Assembly: GCA_036925085.1 (NCBI GenBank)
Contig: JAUPFP010000017.1
Coordinates: 3,216,058 to 3,280,057, forward strand
DNA length: 64,000 bases
Direction: 5' to 3'
DNA from: Brachycybe producta
Taxonomy: Eukaryota; Arthropoda; Diplopoda; Playtdesmida; Andrognathidae
Made by a program: the position numbers and the translations under genes. The notes under the pieces are model-generated. The model did not search any database. It was not told the origin of the DNA and saw nothing but the letters and a program-made list of their open reading frames with translations. Position 1 is the first letter of the stretch; every line of letters starts with the position of its first letter. Below are positions 54,480 to 64,000 of this stretch, piece by piece.

Positions 54480-55044
54480 TGTAACACCCTGTATTTCACC
54501 TTCCCGTCTTTCCCCTAGCCTGGGGCTCCCTGGGGATGTAAGGGACGTACTTCCATCCCTTCCCTCCATGTAGCAAACCCCAAAGCTCCTGAAACATTCT
54601 GGTTCCAGTATCGGCGGATGGCGACATGCCGAAGCATGGTCCCTAGGGCATGGGTACACCCACAAGGGTGTACACAGGCCCTAGGTATAAAAGACCATGT
54701 TTCAAGACACTCGTGGTAAATTCTCTGATTATCGAAACTATGAAACTACTCATATAATGGTCCAGTGGCGAAAGCACGCCACACTGAAACTCTTCTCTGT
54801 TTTACTTTGTCTTCATCGTTGATCATAATAAAATAAGTATAACGCCGAACCTGCATCCGTCTCGCCTGTCTTAACCATTTTTTTCAGCGCAGCTACGATA
54901 CTACGAAATATCCGAGAAAACGACCCCGGCACCAGTAGGACTCAAGTAGTATATCACAAACCCTCTCTTAACGAAAAGCGGTATCTGCTCTAGTCAAGAG
55001 AGTTTACAACCTGATCCCCGTAACAAGAGCTCTACATTGTTACA
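54480..55044 (+). repeat. 3' LTR of A2
   Basis: It starts TGTAACACCCTGTATTTCACC and ends CATTGTTACA. It is preceded by AAATGGGGGTA. TATAAAA is at 54686-54692. The TSD TTAT follows. Confidence 0.93.
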
Positions 55045-55249
55045 TTATTCAGTTAATAATATCAAAATATTGAGTTAATACTTAAATATATAATATAAAA
55101 ACTATTGACTATTGATTTAGTATTTCAATTTAAAATATTAATAATAAAGTCAATTTTTATTTGGTTCATGTCCTTAACTGGATTCCGTATAATTCACCTA
55201 AACACATTTAATTTGAATTCATCTGATGTGTGTACAAGGTATTACTAAT

Positions 55250-55867
55250 GAATATCTCTCTCTACACTTAACATTGTGCCCCTAAACCTCCTGTGCCCAC
55301 TGCCCCCTGCTATGCCCCTGATTCAGGGCTCCCCGCTCGTGCGTTTTATGAATGGTTTTGATCTCTATTCAGCCTTTCAACTAATTTTTTTCTACTTTCT
55401 AAAATAAGTTCTCATAATTAGGTCCTATCAGCTATAAAATCTTTTGAAAATTTTCAGCTGACATTACTAAAAAAAATGAATACGTTAAGAAATTAAAGGT
55501 ATTCCTGTAAATTCACTTCTCACTGAGACATTAATTATGGACTAAATCAGTAGTTGCTCCATATTCATTCCTATTCGAAAAAAAAAATGTGGAATATAAT
55601 TTTGAATTTTTTTCGTTTACAAATTCACATTTGTAATTACTGACAGGCAGGCACTACGGCGAGCTTTTTCGTCTAAAGCTGCGTTCATCCAATGATAACA
55701 TTTAAAGCGATATTCACCATAATGTGTCTTTAAATTAATAGCAATTGCCAGTGTGATAATATTCTTTCAATACTTAAAAGATTCGCAGCAATATTTTACA
55801 TTCTTTCTTGCAAGAAAATCTTGCTACAAAAAATAGCCAGTGTGTGTGTGTGATGGTCGCTTAAATC
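55250..55867. other. Intron 1 sequence, no gene
   Basis: AT-rich, with GTGTGTGTGTGTGATGG just before the MITE. Nothing else is recognised. Confidence 0.4.
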
Positions 55868-56070
55868 AAAGGCAATTAGAAATTGGGACAAACAGAAGTT
55901 GGCTCCGCCCTTTTTTATAACGAACGAGCGCAACTTCTAATTGGTTGGTTATGTAGTCTGACGTCACATGCTCCGCCCTTTTTAACGACTAACCACACAA
56001 CAAACTAATTTCCAATCGTCATAAAAAGGGCAGAGCCAACTTCTGTTTGTCCCGATTTCTAATTGCCTGT
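55868..56070. mobile_element. MITE, copy 2 of the 33594-33799 family
   Basis: Nearly the whole element is palindromic: GGCAATTAGAAATTGGGACAAACAGAAGTTGGCTCCGCCC is mirrored at the right. TTAAATC is repeated at 55861-55867 and 56072-56078 (7 of 8 bases of a possible 8-bp TSD). TGACGTCA-like and GGTTGGTTATGTAGTC motifs are shared with copy 1. Confidence 0.75.
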
Positions 56071-56166
56071 TTTAAATCTGTTTTGAACAAGTGAAAAAAA
56101 AAAATATTGACACAAAAATACAATAAAATGTTGATTTAAAAGTTGATCGAGGAAATGCACGTTTAA

Positions 56167-56915
56167 GAGGCTACGTCACTAAATTACTCATAAAAATCTC
56201 CGCAAAAAGCGCTAGCATCGTTTTTCTATTGATCACATAGACCCACTGTTAAAGGAAAAATGCTATTTTGTAAAACAAACAGTCGCAGCAATATGTTTAT
56301 TTTTCATATTTAAAGTTGTCCAATATTAACTTTTCAAAGTGCAATGTGCAACTTAAATATAAGCTGATCGAGTGATAGAATGACAAAAAATTGGTAAGTG
56401 CCGTTATATTTTGAAAAATTATTTCAAAATCGCGAATTTCTAACTCATATGTCAAACTCCTTTGAGTTTGACAAGTTTGACAATAAAAAAAACATCCCTT
56501 AAAATGCTCGTAAAGATAATTTTAAAAAATCAGCACGTGCGCCAATGTGTTGGCTTCACGTTGGTTTAATTGTGGTTTTTTAAAATTATTCTTAGGTATT
56601 TTTACGAGAATTTTAATGGATGTAACATAAGAGTTAGAAATTCGCAATTTTTATATACTTTTTAAAAATATAACCACACCAATTTTTTGTCATTCTATCA
56701 CTCGATCCGCATATATCTAAGGTGCACATTGCACTTTGAAAACTTAATATTGGACAACTTTAAATATGAAAAAAAAAAACATATTGCTGCGACTGTGTAT
56801 TTTAAAAATTAACATTTTTCCTTTAACATTGGGTCTATGGGCTCAATAGAAAACGATGCTAAGTTGCTAATGCTCTTTGCGGAAATTTTTCTAAGTAACT
56901 TAGTGATGTAGCCTC
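56167..56915. mobile_element. TTAA-flanked long-hairpin MITE, copy 4
   Basis: TTAA (56163-56166) plus GAGGCTACGTCACTAAAT at the left; TTAGTGATGTAGCCTC at the right, followed by TCAA, a decayed TTAA. Arms align with copies 1-3. The minus ORF at 56809-57066 overlaps its end and is incidental. Confidence 0.75.
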
Positions 56916-57193
56916 TCAAACAAGTTTTACCCTGAATTTTCTTGGCCAAGTTATTTCTCAAAGGAGTAGTACAATTCGTTAAAACTTCTTGGAAAGAGTT
57001 GAACGTGGAAACAAAGTCGACAAACTTTTCTAAACCAAAATGTTTCCATTTTAAAAAATTATTCAAGAATACTTAAAAATCGAAAAATGCTCTAAAATGT
57101 CTGCAAGACGTTTGCACTGAGAAAAGCTCAACAAACCCCAGAATTCACAAAACGCTTATAAAAAAATACTAATAAATAAATAAGTCTACATAC

Positions 57194-57330
57194 CTCTTTT
57201 TATTGGTATACGTTTCACCATTCCAATACAATTTTGTAAGAATGCCAAAACTGGTTAAGTTTTCTCCAAGAATTTCCTTATAATAGTTACTTAGCACATC
57301 AAGTAGAACAAATTCTTCATAGCTGCGGCT
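57194..57330 (-). CDS. DEG/ENaC channel, first exon in window: ectodomain finger region
   Basis: Acceptor TTGTATTTTCAG, donor AAAGAG|GTATGT, 137 nt, leaving two bases that pair with the first base of exon 2. It reads SRSYEEFVLLDVLSNYYKEI, LGENLTSFGILTKLYWNG and ETYTNKK. The NLT sequon suggests glycosylation. In the family this variable finger segment precedes G-x-C-x-x-F-N, usually with a W/F-x-G turn like WNG here. The motif content is weaker than in later exons; the exact phase fit with exon 2 supports it. TM1 should be on an exon further upstream. Confidence 0.83.
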
Positions 57331-57334
57331 CTGA

Positions 57335-57990
57335 AAATACAACACATCATTTACTATATTTCACACTATTAATAATCGACCCTTTCCATCACCAGTCAGG
57401 CAGGGCATGCCACTCATAGTCACCAATTTTGATGAAAATTAAATTTTTTGTAGGGATTACAAAATAATTAGACCCTTATTTTTTTATTTTGCCATATGAT
57501 CATTATTTCTTGAGAAAAAAATTCCCAAAGTTTAGGTATCGGATTCAAAAATGCATTTTTCTGTAAAATTTTAAAATTGAATATCTCATAAACCATAAGA
57601 CAGATTTGTATGAGATTTTCAGAGTATCATCTACATTTTATATATTAACACGCCATATAATTATTATTGTTGGTATTTATTTAAAAGTTGGAAAAAAAAA
57701 ATTCCCTAAAAAGTTGCGAATTTTGAAAAATGTGGCTTTTTTGATGCCTTGTATACTGGACAAGAAAAGCGCCATTTTCACATGAAACATCTTTGAATTC
57801 TGTATTCAAAGACGAATTCAGAAATACCAATGAAGTGAATATGTATTAATAAACACAAAAACTACGCTGAAAACAAATAACTTAGTAATAACGAACTTAC
57901 GAAATAACCTTACTAATAACCATTCAGCTTCTAGCTGCGTGACGACTCCCACAGTTCCTTTATAGTATCTCTGGTTCCTCCGGTTTTCTA
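57335..57990. other. Non-coding DNA upstream of the first visible exon
   Basis: AT-rich. I looked for a TM1 or FPAVTIC-like exon on the minus strand and found none here or within 58-64 kb. Confidence 0.4.
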
Positions 57991-58091
57991 TGTCGCTTGT
58001 GGCATCATCGATGTTTCTGCCATTGTACGAGAAGGTTATTCAGAAGGGTCTCCTCTTTGTCGGTTTCACAATGGGGTACCATCAGGAACCC

Positions 58092-59459
58092 TCAAGGACT
58101 CTGTGGGGCTCCTGATGGCAACCCCAGATGCTCCTTTATCAGCTTCCTCTTTGGGATGGCCCCCGTGTTCTTCGCTGGCTCGACTTTGGCTTCCATGGTG
58201 ACAGGAGACGATGTGGTAGCCCTAGGGCACCCAGGAACTTCTATATCGCTCCTGGCGGCAGTCTTGGGCTGAGTCATCTGGACATCATTGTTGTAGGTTT
58301 CTCCTGACACTCAGGGACAGACATCTTTCAAGGTGACCCAGTCATTTGGCACCCGATTGAAAAAGCTGCAGAACTCCGATCTCAACTGGGTCAGGTCTTC
58401 TGTGAGACCTGAGTTGCCAATCTCGATCGGAAGAGCAGCATCCTTATACCTCATGATCCTGCTGTTGTATAGTATTATACGCTCCCCATCAAAGGTTTCG
58501 TACACTTGGTCGACCAGAGCAAGTCCTTAGAAATGATACTCGACCGCAATGTCGATGAGGAAATTGAGTTGCTTGTTATAACTTCCTCGAGGATCTCCCG
58601 GGACTGTGGTGTTTTTTGGGATGATGGCTTTTTCAGGTTCGAGATCAACCATCTCCTCATCAATATAAAGAACATCGTTGTCCTCTTCTGCGACCTTCTG
58701 CTCGATGGTGATCACTGGGCCAACAATCAGATGGTCCATCACTTGTCTTTCTTTGAGGTGGACCTCAGCAGACTCTGCGGGCCCTTCCTCACGGCAATGC
58801 TGGGCATCTCGGTGCCTTTTACTTGGCTTGTTTTTTTTTTGGAGCCACAATTTGGATGGATGCGGCAGCTGCTGCAGGAGGACAGATGGATGGTGCTGAT
58901 TCAAGGTGATTCAAGGTGGGCACTGCCGTTGTTTTTAGGCTGGCTGCCGCAGGTTCCACCAGCTCAGCATAAGCTCTCTTAGAATTTCGTAGGGCTTGGC
59001 TTTTCTGGAGGTATTCCCCCTTACTGTCCCAGATCTTATTCACACTGCGATGAGGAATGGGAGGGCAGTTGCATCGACTATGTTGTTCCCAATTTGTGGG
59101 AGTCCAATCCTGGGTGGCATCTTCATCGCCACCCTTGCCCCAATTGCACAGTTCCAACCCTTGTAGAAGTTGGGCTGTCCAGCCCCGATGAACCCTGGTA
59201 AGATCGTTTTGGGTCGATGCTCCTTGGCTGCTTTGGAAATTTTGTTAGAGACAATCTCATAGGTCTATTGACCTTTGGCAATCTCCTTCTCTAACACGAC
59301 TGCAGCCATCTTAAATTGCATTTTCGAGCCTCCTGGCTTTGGTATAATAGAGCAGGGTTCGGTCTTAGCCTTCTTGGACCCTCTATTCGTGGCCACGACG
59401 TGACAAGGCGGGCTCACGGACACCGTGACCCCCACCCTGCCTGGTAGTGGCCACATCAT
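58092..59459 (-). pseudogene. Broken 3' ORFs of relic G, unassigned
   Basis: Minus frames give KMAAVVLEKEIAKGQ, EIVSNKISKAAKEHRPKTIL (59265-59459 and onward), RNSKRAYAELVEPAAAS (58819-59157), LNFLIDIAVEYHF (58527-) and TFDGERIILYNSRIMRYKDA..LTEDLTQLRSEFCSFF (58311-58505). By position it is a 3' ORF like ORF3 of A-C. The last piece weakly recalls the GRY..AL..AF..LLG block, but I would not claim homology. Confidence 0.35.
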
Positions 59460-59499
59460 GATACAAATTTTCTAGTGGAGATGTCATCACGTAACTCCT

Positions 59500-60070
59500 A
59501 ATTGAAAAAATGAACAAAGAAAAAGGGTTGTAATTTCGGACTCCGAAATTTTGATTTCTTTTTCGATTTCCTCTTACCCTTTTCGATCCATTTTTTGAAT
59601 ACTTTCTTGGATTCTTCTCTTTAATCCTTTTGATCGATGATAAGTAATTGATTTGGGCACAGTAAACTCCAAACTTTGGAGGATTTGCACAATAAAATGG
59701 ATAAAACTTCCAAGATTTTCAATGATGAAACCAACTCTTTCAAAAATATGGCCGATAACAATATAACATGCTTTGATATCACAAAGATGCCAAAAAATAG
59801 TGCTGGTACATGTGCACAACACATGACAAAGCTGTCAGTTGTGAAGAACATAAACAATAGCACCCGGATCCACAGTGGTGCGAGGCTAGTGGTCATCTCA
59901 CTCAATGTTTTCTTTCTGCCCACGTGTTTTTCTCATGCACATTAGCATCATTGACCGCTCTTTGTTTACTTCCTCATTTGGGATGTCATCTTCTCTTTGG
60001 CATCACTGGCATCGATATTATCATCCATTTTTGATGTGCTATCGATTCTTTGCACATCTTTCATCTCGAT
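59500..60070 (-). other. Relic G spacer with hydrophobic ORF
   Basis: A 100-codon minus frame (59621-59923) is rich in hydrophobic residues (LWIRVLLFMFF, HVILLSAIFL). It could be a transmembrane remnant or chance in AT-rich DNA. Confidence 0.25.
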
Positions 60071-60487
60071 TTAAAATTCTATCGCTGATTTTTTGACTTT
60101 TTCAACGTTTTTCACCACTTTTTCAGGAATTTCGCCAATTTCTTCGATAAATAAAATGGTTTCCATGGTGAAATTCGGCTTGTCACCGTATTCTCTTGTA
60201 AATTTCATTGCATCTTCTCCAGGTAAGTATGAGAATTTCTGTTGTTTCTCGTCTGCTGCCATTTTTCTTCAAATTTTGACTTTACGGTTGGAATGCTTTT
60301 GGATTTCTTGCTTGAATTTCTCAATTTCTTCTTCATCCTCAAATGATTTGATCCAAGCATTTTGGCATCTGCAGTGTCCACAATATTTCTTCTTATGGGA
60401 AGGTAAGTTCTTCTTCTTGACAAACGCTGTCATTTCTTTCTCTTTTTCAGGTTCTGTTTCGGATTCTTCGAGAGATGAGTTACCCAT
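60071..60487 (-). pseudogene. Acidic/lysine-rich small ORFs of relic G
   Basis: MGNSSLEESETEPEKEKE (60487) starts in the frame overlapping the integrase tail and continues KKYCGHCRCQNAWIKSFED. A frameshift to MAADEKQQKFSYLPGEDAM (60262-60071) follows. C-x2-C-x-C is present but no known finger. Unidentified. Confidence 0.4.
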
Positions 60488-61062
60488 GGACTCCAGAGGG
60501 TCTCCAGTTGTTGGAACATTGGGTCCTTACAGTCTTCCACTATTGTTCCCGCTCTATTTTCATACGATAAACAGTATACGGTGTCCGATACCTTCGAGAC
60601 AATCGTATATCCCTGTCTCCATTTTGTTAAGAATTTCTTATTCTGGCCAGGCCTGATTCGCATGTCTCGCACCAATACTTTCTGACCAATTTTGTGCTCA
60701 TAAAGCTTTTTGTGCCTTTGGTCATAGTATTTCTTTCTTTGATCATGTGCTGCTTTCAGGTCCTTAGATGAGAAGGCGAAGATCCATTGGAACTTATTCA
60801 ATAAGGTCATCAACTCTTCCCTTTGTTCATCTGTCAATTCTGGACCAAGTTGAATTTCTTTCTCGAAATCAATGGGTGCTTCACTGATGTCTCTAAAGTC
60901 TTCCTCATTGCAGACTTTGCAGGCTTGCTCTTCTGTTTCCTCCAGAAGTTTCAAGTGTCCAATAGTCTTGCGGTCTTCAATCCCCACTGACTCCAGTGTG
61001 GTATACAGGAGTTGAACTTCCACTTGTGATGTTCCATCCCCTTGTAGCACACTGCTGGCCAC
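60430..61062 (-). pseudogene. Relic G pol: pre-RT linker fused to integrase C terminus
   Basis: One open frame of 210 codons. FEKEIQLGPELTDEQREELM, TLLNKFQWIFAFSSKDL is the N-terminal RT approach (L-x-x-x-Q...L-L...F-x-x-I/V-F-A). It passes directly into KAAHDQRKKYYDQRHK, HKIGQKVLVRDMRIRPGQNK, FLTKWRQGYTIVSKVSDTVY, the integrase C-terminal domain. RT, RNase H and the integrase catalytic core are missing, as in A2, but the family is different and the frame is intact. Confidence 0.8.
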
Positions 61063-61469
61063 AACAACGCCTTTTCGATTAGAGAATATCGTTCGTTTTA
61101 ATCATCAGTACTTCGTTTTCCTCGATGATTCGCCCTGCAGACAACTTGAGGTTTAACGATTGGCCAGGATTCAACGTGATCCTGCCTTGAACTTTGACGC
61201 AGCTCTCCTTTTTGGTTTTGATGGCGTAAAAGTTCTCCAGATGCTGTTACGAGCACATCTACCCTCCTCTATATCTCTGAAGAAATTCCAGGAAGGCTAA
61301 TCTGAGCACTTCTTTTCTTCAATAAATCTCTTGTTCTTTTGTAGAACATTTCGTTAGCGAAGTAAATCTTAGAGGTCTTCGTGGAAACAATCAAATCAAA
61401 TGCAACTCCTAGGTCACTTCCCAGCAGTTCTTCTCACTTTCCTTCGATGATGAGTTCACAGATGGTTTC

Positions 61470-63620
61470 ACAGTGTACTGTAGAGACAGGGTTGGTCGTT
61501 CTGGGGGTGGGGTTTTCATAGCTATTTCACAAATATTTCATAGTTGCAGGGAAACAAGTTTTGAAACAGACTGTGAAATAGCATGTTGTAGTTTAAGGCT
61601 AAAGAATGGTAAAAAGGTTTTTTTATATTCTTTCTATCGGCCACCGGGATCCTCCATAGCAGATATCACTAGTGTAAGAACTTCTTTATACACACTTCAT
61701 TGTAAATACCATAGCCCAACCATTATTTTAGGAGGTGATGTAAATTTTCCAAACATCAACTGGGAAATGCATACAGTGATCAGTGGCAGTGATGGGCTGT
61801 TAGCAGTTTCATTTTTAGACAGTATGAAGACTTATTCTATGGAACAGGTTGTAACTAAACCAACCAGAAATGACAAAATTCTTGATGTAGTACTGTCCGG
61901 AGTTATTATCCAATGTTAGGGTATCAGGGGGAATTAGTGATCATCAGATGGTCTCATGTGATGTTAATGCATGTGTGGAAAAAATTTCTTAGGTTAAAAG
62001 AGTTGTGTTTCTTTTTAACAAACGTAATTGGTATGGTTTTAAGTCACACTTGATAGATAATTTTCATAAATTTAAAGAATGTTTTCATCCTCAAAATGTG
62101 AATTTGAATTGGTCACGATTTCATAGTTTAATTTTAAGTCAGTCTTCCTCCTTTATTCCAACCAAGGTAGTTAGGAACTGTGCCACACTGGTATGGTACA
62201 CTAGCAAAGTTAAAAGAACTCTTTATAAGCAATGCTTATTGAGGAATAGGGCTAGAAATCACCAAACATTAGTAAATTCTAATAAATTCCGTATTGCATG
62301 CACAGCAGCGAAATGGGAAATCTTGATAGCTCATGACAATTTTAAAACGGTTAAAATGGTTAAAAACGGACCCAAAATTATTTTGGCGTTCATCAAAAAC
62401 TCTAGGCGAAGTAGAGAATCTATTCCTTCTCTGGTTGACACAAATGGGAAGCTTGTTTCAGATCCAGTAGGGAAAGCTACCTTATTAAATGAACAATACA
62501 AGAAGGTCTTCACAGATGCTGATGGCATGCCACATGAGGGTGTTCTTTCAACATCTCTTTGTATGGATTAAATTGTAATAACAGCAGATGGGATAATCAA
62601 GCAACTTCTAAAATTAGACTCAAATAAAACCTGTGGTCCAAATGGGATGTATGCTATCATTTTAAAAAATCTTGCACACAAGTTGGGTCCATACCTTCAG
62701 TTAATTTTTCAACAGAGTTTAGATGAGGGTAATGAGAGTGTAATGAGGGTAGCTAGGGAAAGGAATAAAATAATATTTCCATATAGAATTTGGGCCATTA
62801 TACTTAATAACATTTTCTTCTTCTTATAAATATTTGGGGGTAAGGATTACAGCTAAACTTTCTTGGAAGCTGCATGCTGAACAGATTATTTCCAAGTCTA
62901 TTCAGATGCTAAGGTTTAGTCAATGCATTCTAAGAAGGTATAATAGGTATAAAGGTATAAAATGTATAGCATATCAATCATTAGTATGTCCCCATCTAGA
63001 ATACTGCAGCTCAGTGAGGAATCCCCACACTGCAGACTTAGCTCACTCCATAGAAATGGTTCAACACAGGGCTGCTAGGTTTGTTTGCGGTAAATATGGA
63101 TATGCTGACTGTGTAACTAAAATGCTTTTAGAGCTTGGTTGGGATAGTTTACATGCCAGACATTCAAATTTTAGTCTTAATATCTTTAATCAAATGCTAG
63201 AAGGCTCTTGCCCTAAACCTACTTCAAGTAAACTTTGCAGGGTATTATATTTGGGTAGGGGTGACCACTCTAACAAGGTTGGAGATATTTTTGCACGAAC
63301 AGATTCTTATTACTGGTCATTTGTTTCTAGGGCGATTCGACAATGAAACTCGCTTGCCAGGGATCTTGTGCAGGGAAAACGTATTTTATGGGAGTCATAA
63401 TTTTGTTTTGTTTTGACAATGCATATATTTGCAGCATAATAAAAAAATATTGAAATTGTTGTTGGGTTTATATCAATGGGGTTTTATATTTTCTGGCTTT
63501 GACAATGCATTCTCTATGCTGCACTTGGACTCTTGTCCCTCTGCCATAGGCCTTTATGGCTTCTTGCAAAGTAATATTTTAAATTTAAATTCAAATGAGC
63601 ATACTTGCAGTTATTTGCTT
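61470..63620 (+). mobile_element. CR1/Jockey-like LINE, RT core deleted, inside relic G
   Basis: An endonuclease domain (61473-61919: SFYRPPGSS, IILGGDVNFPNINWEM), an RT N-terminal part (62005-62571: PSLVDTNGKLVSDPVGKA; 62580-62720: SNKTCGPNGMYAIILKNLAH) and a C-terminal domain (62834-63346: YLGVRITAKLSWKLHAEQI, LVCPHLEYCSSVRNPH, MVQHRAARFVCG, LGWDSLHARHSNF) appear in order. The catalytic RT block between 62.72 and 62.83 kb is missing. It divides relic G's protease gene. The 3' end is AT-rich without a clear tail and TSDs were not resolved. Confidence 0.82.
61473..61919 (+). pseudogene. LINE endonuclease domain
   Basis: 148 codons open: MYCRDRVGRSGGGVFIAISQ, KKVFLYSFYRPPGSS and GGDVNFPNINWEMH are apurinic-endonuclease-type motifs (R/G-G-G-V, Y-R-P-P, G-D-x-N). 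The catalytic D-x-N is preserved. The frame ends in a stop at 61917. The start of the domain (N-G/E motifs) lies outside the copy. Confidence 0.8.
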
Positions 63621-63625
63621 TCCAT

Positions 63626-64000
63626 TCAATTCAAACATGGGCCACATCTGACCAAGTACTTTGATCGGTTTCCAACTGCAGCGAGTACAGAAGGTGATCG
63701 AATGGATTCATAACAGAATTCGTAATCTCTGGCCATTGTGCCTGACAAGATAGTGTATCCAGTACCACTATCTGCCATAAATCGTACAGGTGTGCCATCA
63801 ACCCGAATGGTTATCTTGGCCACACTTTCATCAGGTCTGGTATCTCCAACCTCGATGAGTTCACATGAGGTGTGGACATTGACCAAGGTGTTTTCGACAC
63901 TCTTGTGGCAACATGCTCTACTCCTCAATAAATCGCTTACTTTGACAAATTCAATCAACTTGTCCTCATAGCTGCATTTACGATAGTTTTCTTGGATTTG
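63626..64000 (-). pseudogene. Relic G protease, N-terminal part
   Basis: The minus frame to 63626 reads ESVAKITIRVDGTPVRFMAD then SGTGYTILSGTMARDYEF. D-S-G-T is a retropepsin-type active site. Upstream it continues off the window edge with a Cys-containing segment (RSRACCHKSVENTL). Its C-terminal part (LLGSDLG) lies beyond the LINE near 61.4 kb. Confidence 0.75.

Larger units (their letters stand above)
48219..55044 (+). mobile_element. Ty3-like LTR element A2, complete ends, TSD TTAT, pol core deleted
   Basis: LTRs 48219-48785 and 54480-55044 flank the leader, gag (N terminus missing), protease, integrase C-terminal part, ORF3 and a hairpin-rich 3' tail. TTAT occurs at 48215-48218 and 55045-55048. 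The primer-binding region TTTGGTGGACGTGTGGG and purine tract AAATGGGGGTA are in place. RT, RNase H and the integrase core are absent. It is in intron 1 of the channel, antisense. Confidence 0.93.
48166..55243. mobile_element. MITE copy 2 (relative of 8093-8408), split by element A2
   Basis: 48166-48218 (GTACACACCTG...GTCGAATTCAATTTAT) and 55045-55243 (TTATTCAG...AAAATATTGAGTTAATAC...GATGTGTGTACAAGG) together reproduce the continuous sequence at 8093-8408. Element A2 interrupts it with the 4-bp duplication TTAT. Confidence 0.85.
5297..57330 (-). other. Gene span: DEG/ENaC-family sodium channel, 9 exons, 5' end not seen
   Basis: Nine minus-strand exons join in frame: lengths 137, 98, 164, 120, 115, 67, 87, 91 and 261 nt, intron phases 2,1,0,0,1,2,2,0. 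This gives 379 residues and a stop. All donors are GT and all acceptors AG. Family members (ASIC, ENaC, FaNaC, pickpocket, degenerins) are trimeric cation channels of the plasma membrane with two transmembrane helices and a large cysteine-rich ectodomain. The ectodomain from the finger onward, TM2 and the tail are here. TM1 and the cytosolic N terminus, usually upstream by 100 or more residues, were not found between 57.3 and 64 kb. Subfamily, ligand and expression cannot be told. The coding frame shows no break, so it is probably functional despite introns up to 18.8 kb filled with transposons. Confidence 0.88.
58000..61462 (-). mobile_element. Ty3-like relic G, pol remnant and 3' ORFs
   Basis: On the minus strand, in order: the protease C-terminal piece LLGSDLGVAFDLI (about 61400), a pre-RT linker joined to the integrase C terminus (60430-61062), an acidic ORF (60071-60487), and further broken ORFs to about 58.1 kb. 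It is continued upstream by 63626-64000 beyond an inserted LINE. No LTR was recognised at the 58-kb end. Confidence 0.7.

Overview
This is a gene-poor, transposon-dense stretch of an animal nuclear genome, most likely an invertebrate. It contains spliced exons with GT/AG borders, no operons, AT-rich introns, Ty3-type LTR elements, MITEs and a non-LTR element. Degenerate TTAGG-like repeats at 3235-3357 are reminiscent of arthropods, but the species cannot be fixed from the sequence.

One host gene explains the layout. Nine minus-strand exons can be assembled with canonical splice borders and fully consistent phases: 57194-57330, 38308-38405, 35531-35694, 32611-32730, 31685-31799, 20267-20333, 16108-16194, 8428-8518 and 5297-5557. 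Together they encode about 379 residues of a DEG/ENaC (amiloride-sensitive/ASC) sodium channel. The extracellular G-x-C-x-x-F-N motif, the LPPPY-C motif, the cysteine-rich thumb, the second transmembrane helix with its G-x-S filter, and the C-terminal tail are all present. The first transmembrane segment and N terminus are not seen and should lie beyond 57.3 kb. About 98% of the 52-kb span is intron.

The introns are packed with nested mobile DNA. Element C (9534-15291, TSD ATGA) carries a nested solo LTR. A composite A1/B1 element fills 21004-30800. B2 (about 40480-46024) is 5'-truncated. A2 (48219-55044, TSD TTAT) sits inside an older MITE. These Ty3-like elements all lie on the plus strand, antisense to the channel gene. 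Solo LTRs at 1686, 2568, 11977 and 17898 carry 4-bp TSDs. MITEs include TTAA-flanked long-hairpin elements (four copies), several elements with 8-bp TSD-like repeats, a Mutator-like element with 10-bp direct repeats, and Helitron-like 3' ends. Upstream of the channel exons, a minus-strand Ty3-like relic (about 58.0-64.0 kb) is interrupted by a CR1/Jockey-like LINE.

The most interesting pattern is in the Ty3-like elements. Each lacks a different large part of pol; A2, B2 and the minus-strand relic all lack the RT-RNase H-integrase core. Yet the elements keep a long 3' ORF after integrase. This ORF3 has a recognisable conserved domain (LNN-x-W-x-LWQ ... G-H-Y-x-L-E-E-G-F-P ... a C-terminal block) in four element copies with different LTRs. 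I could not assign it to a known family. Other unusual signals are three perfect short-loop palindromes (arms 52, 32 and 18 bp), an 18S rRNA fragment, inverted repeats bracketing exons 2-3, and hairpin-rich tandem repeats in element A2.
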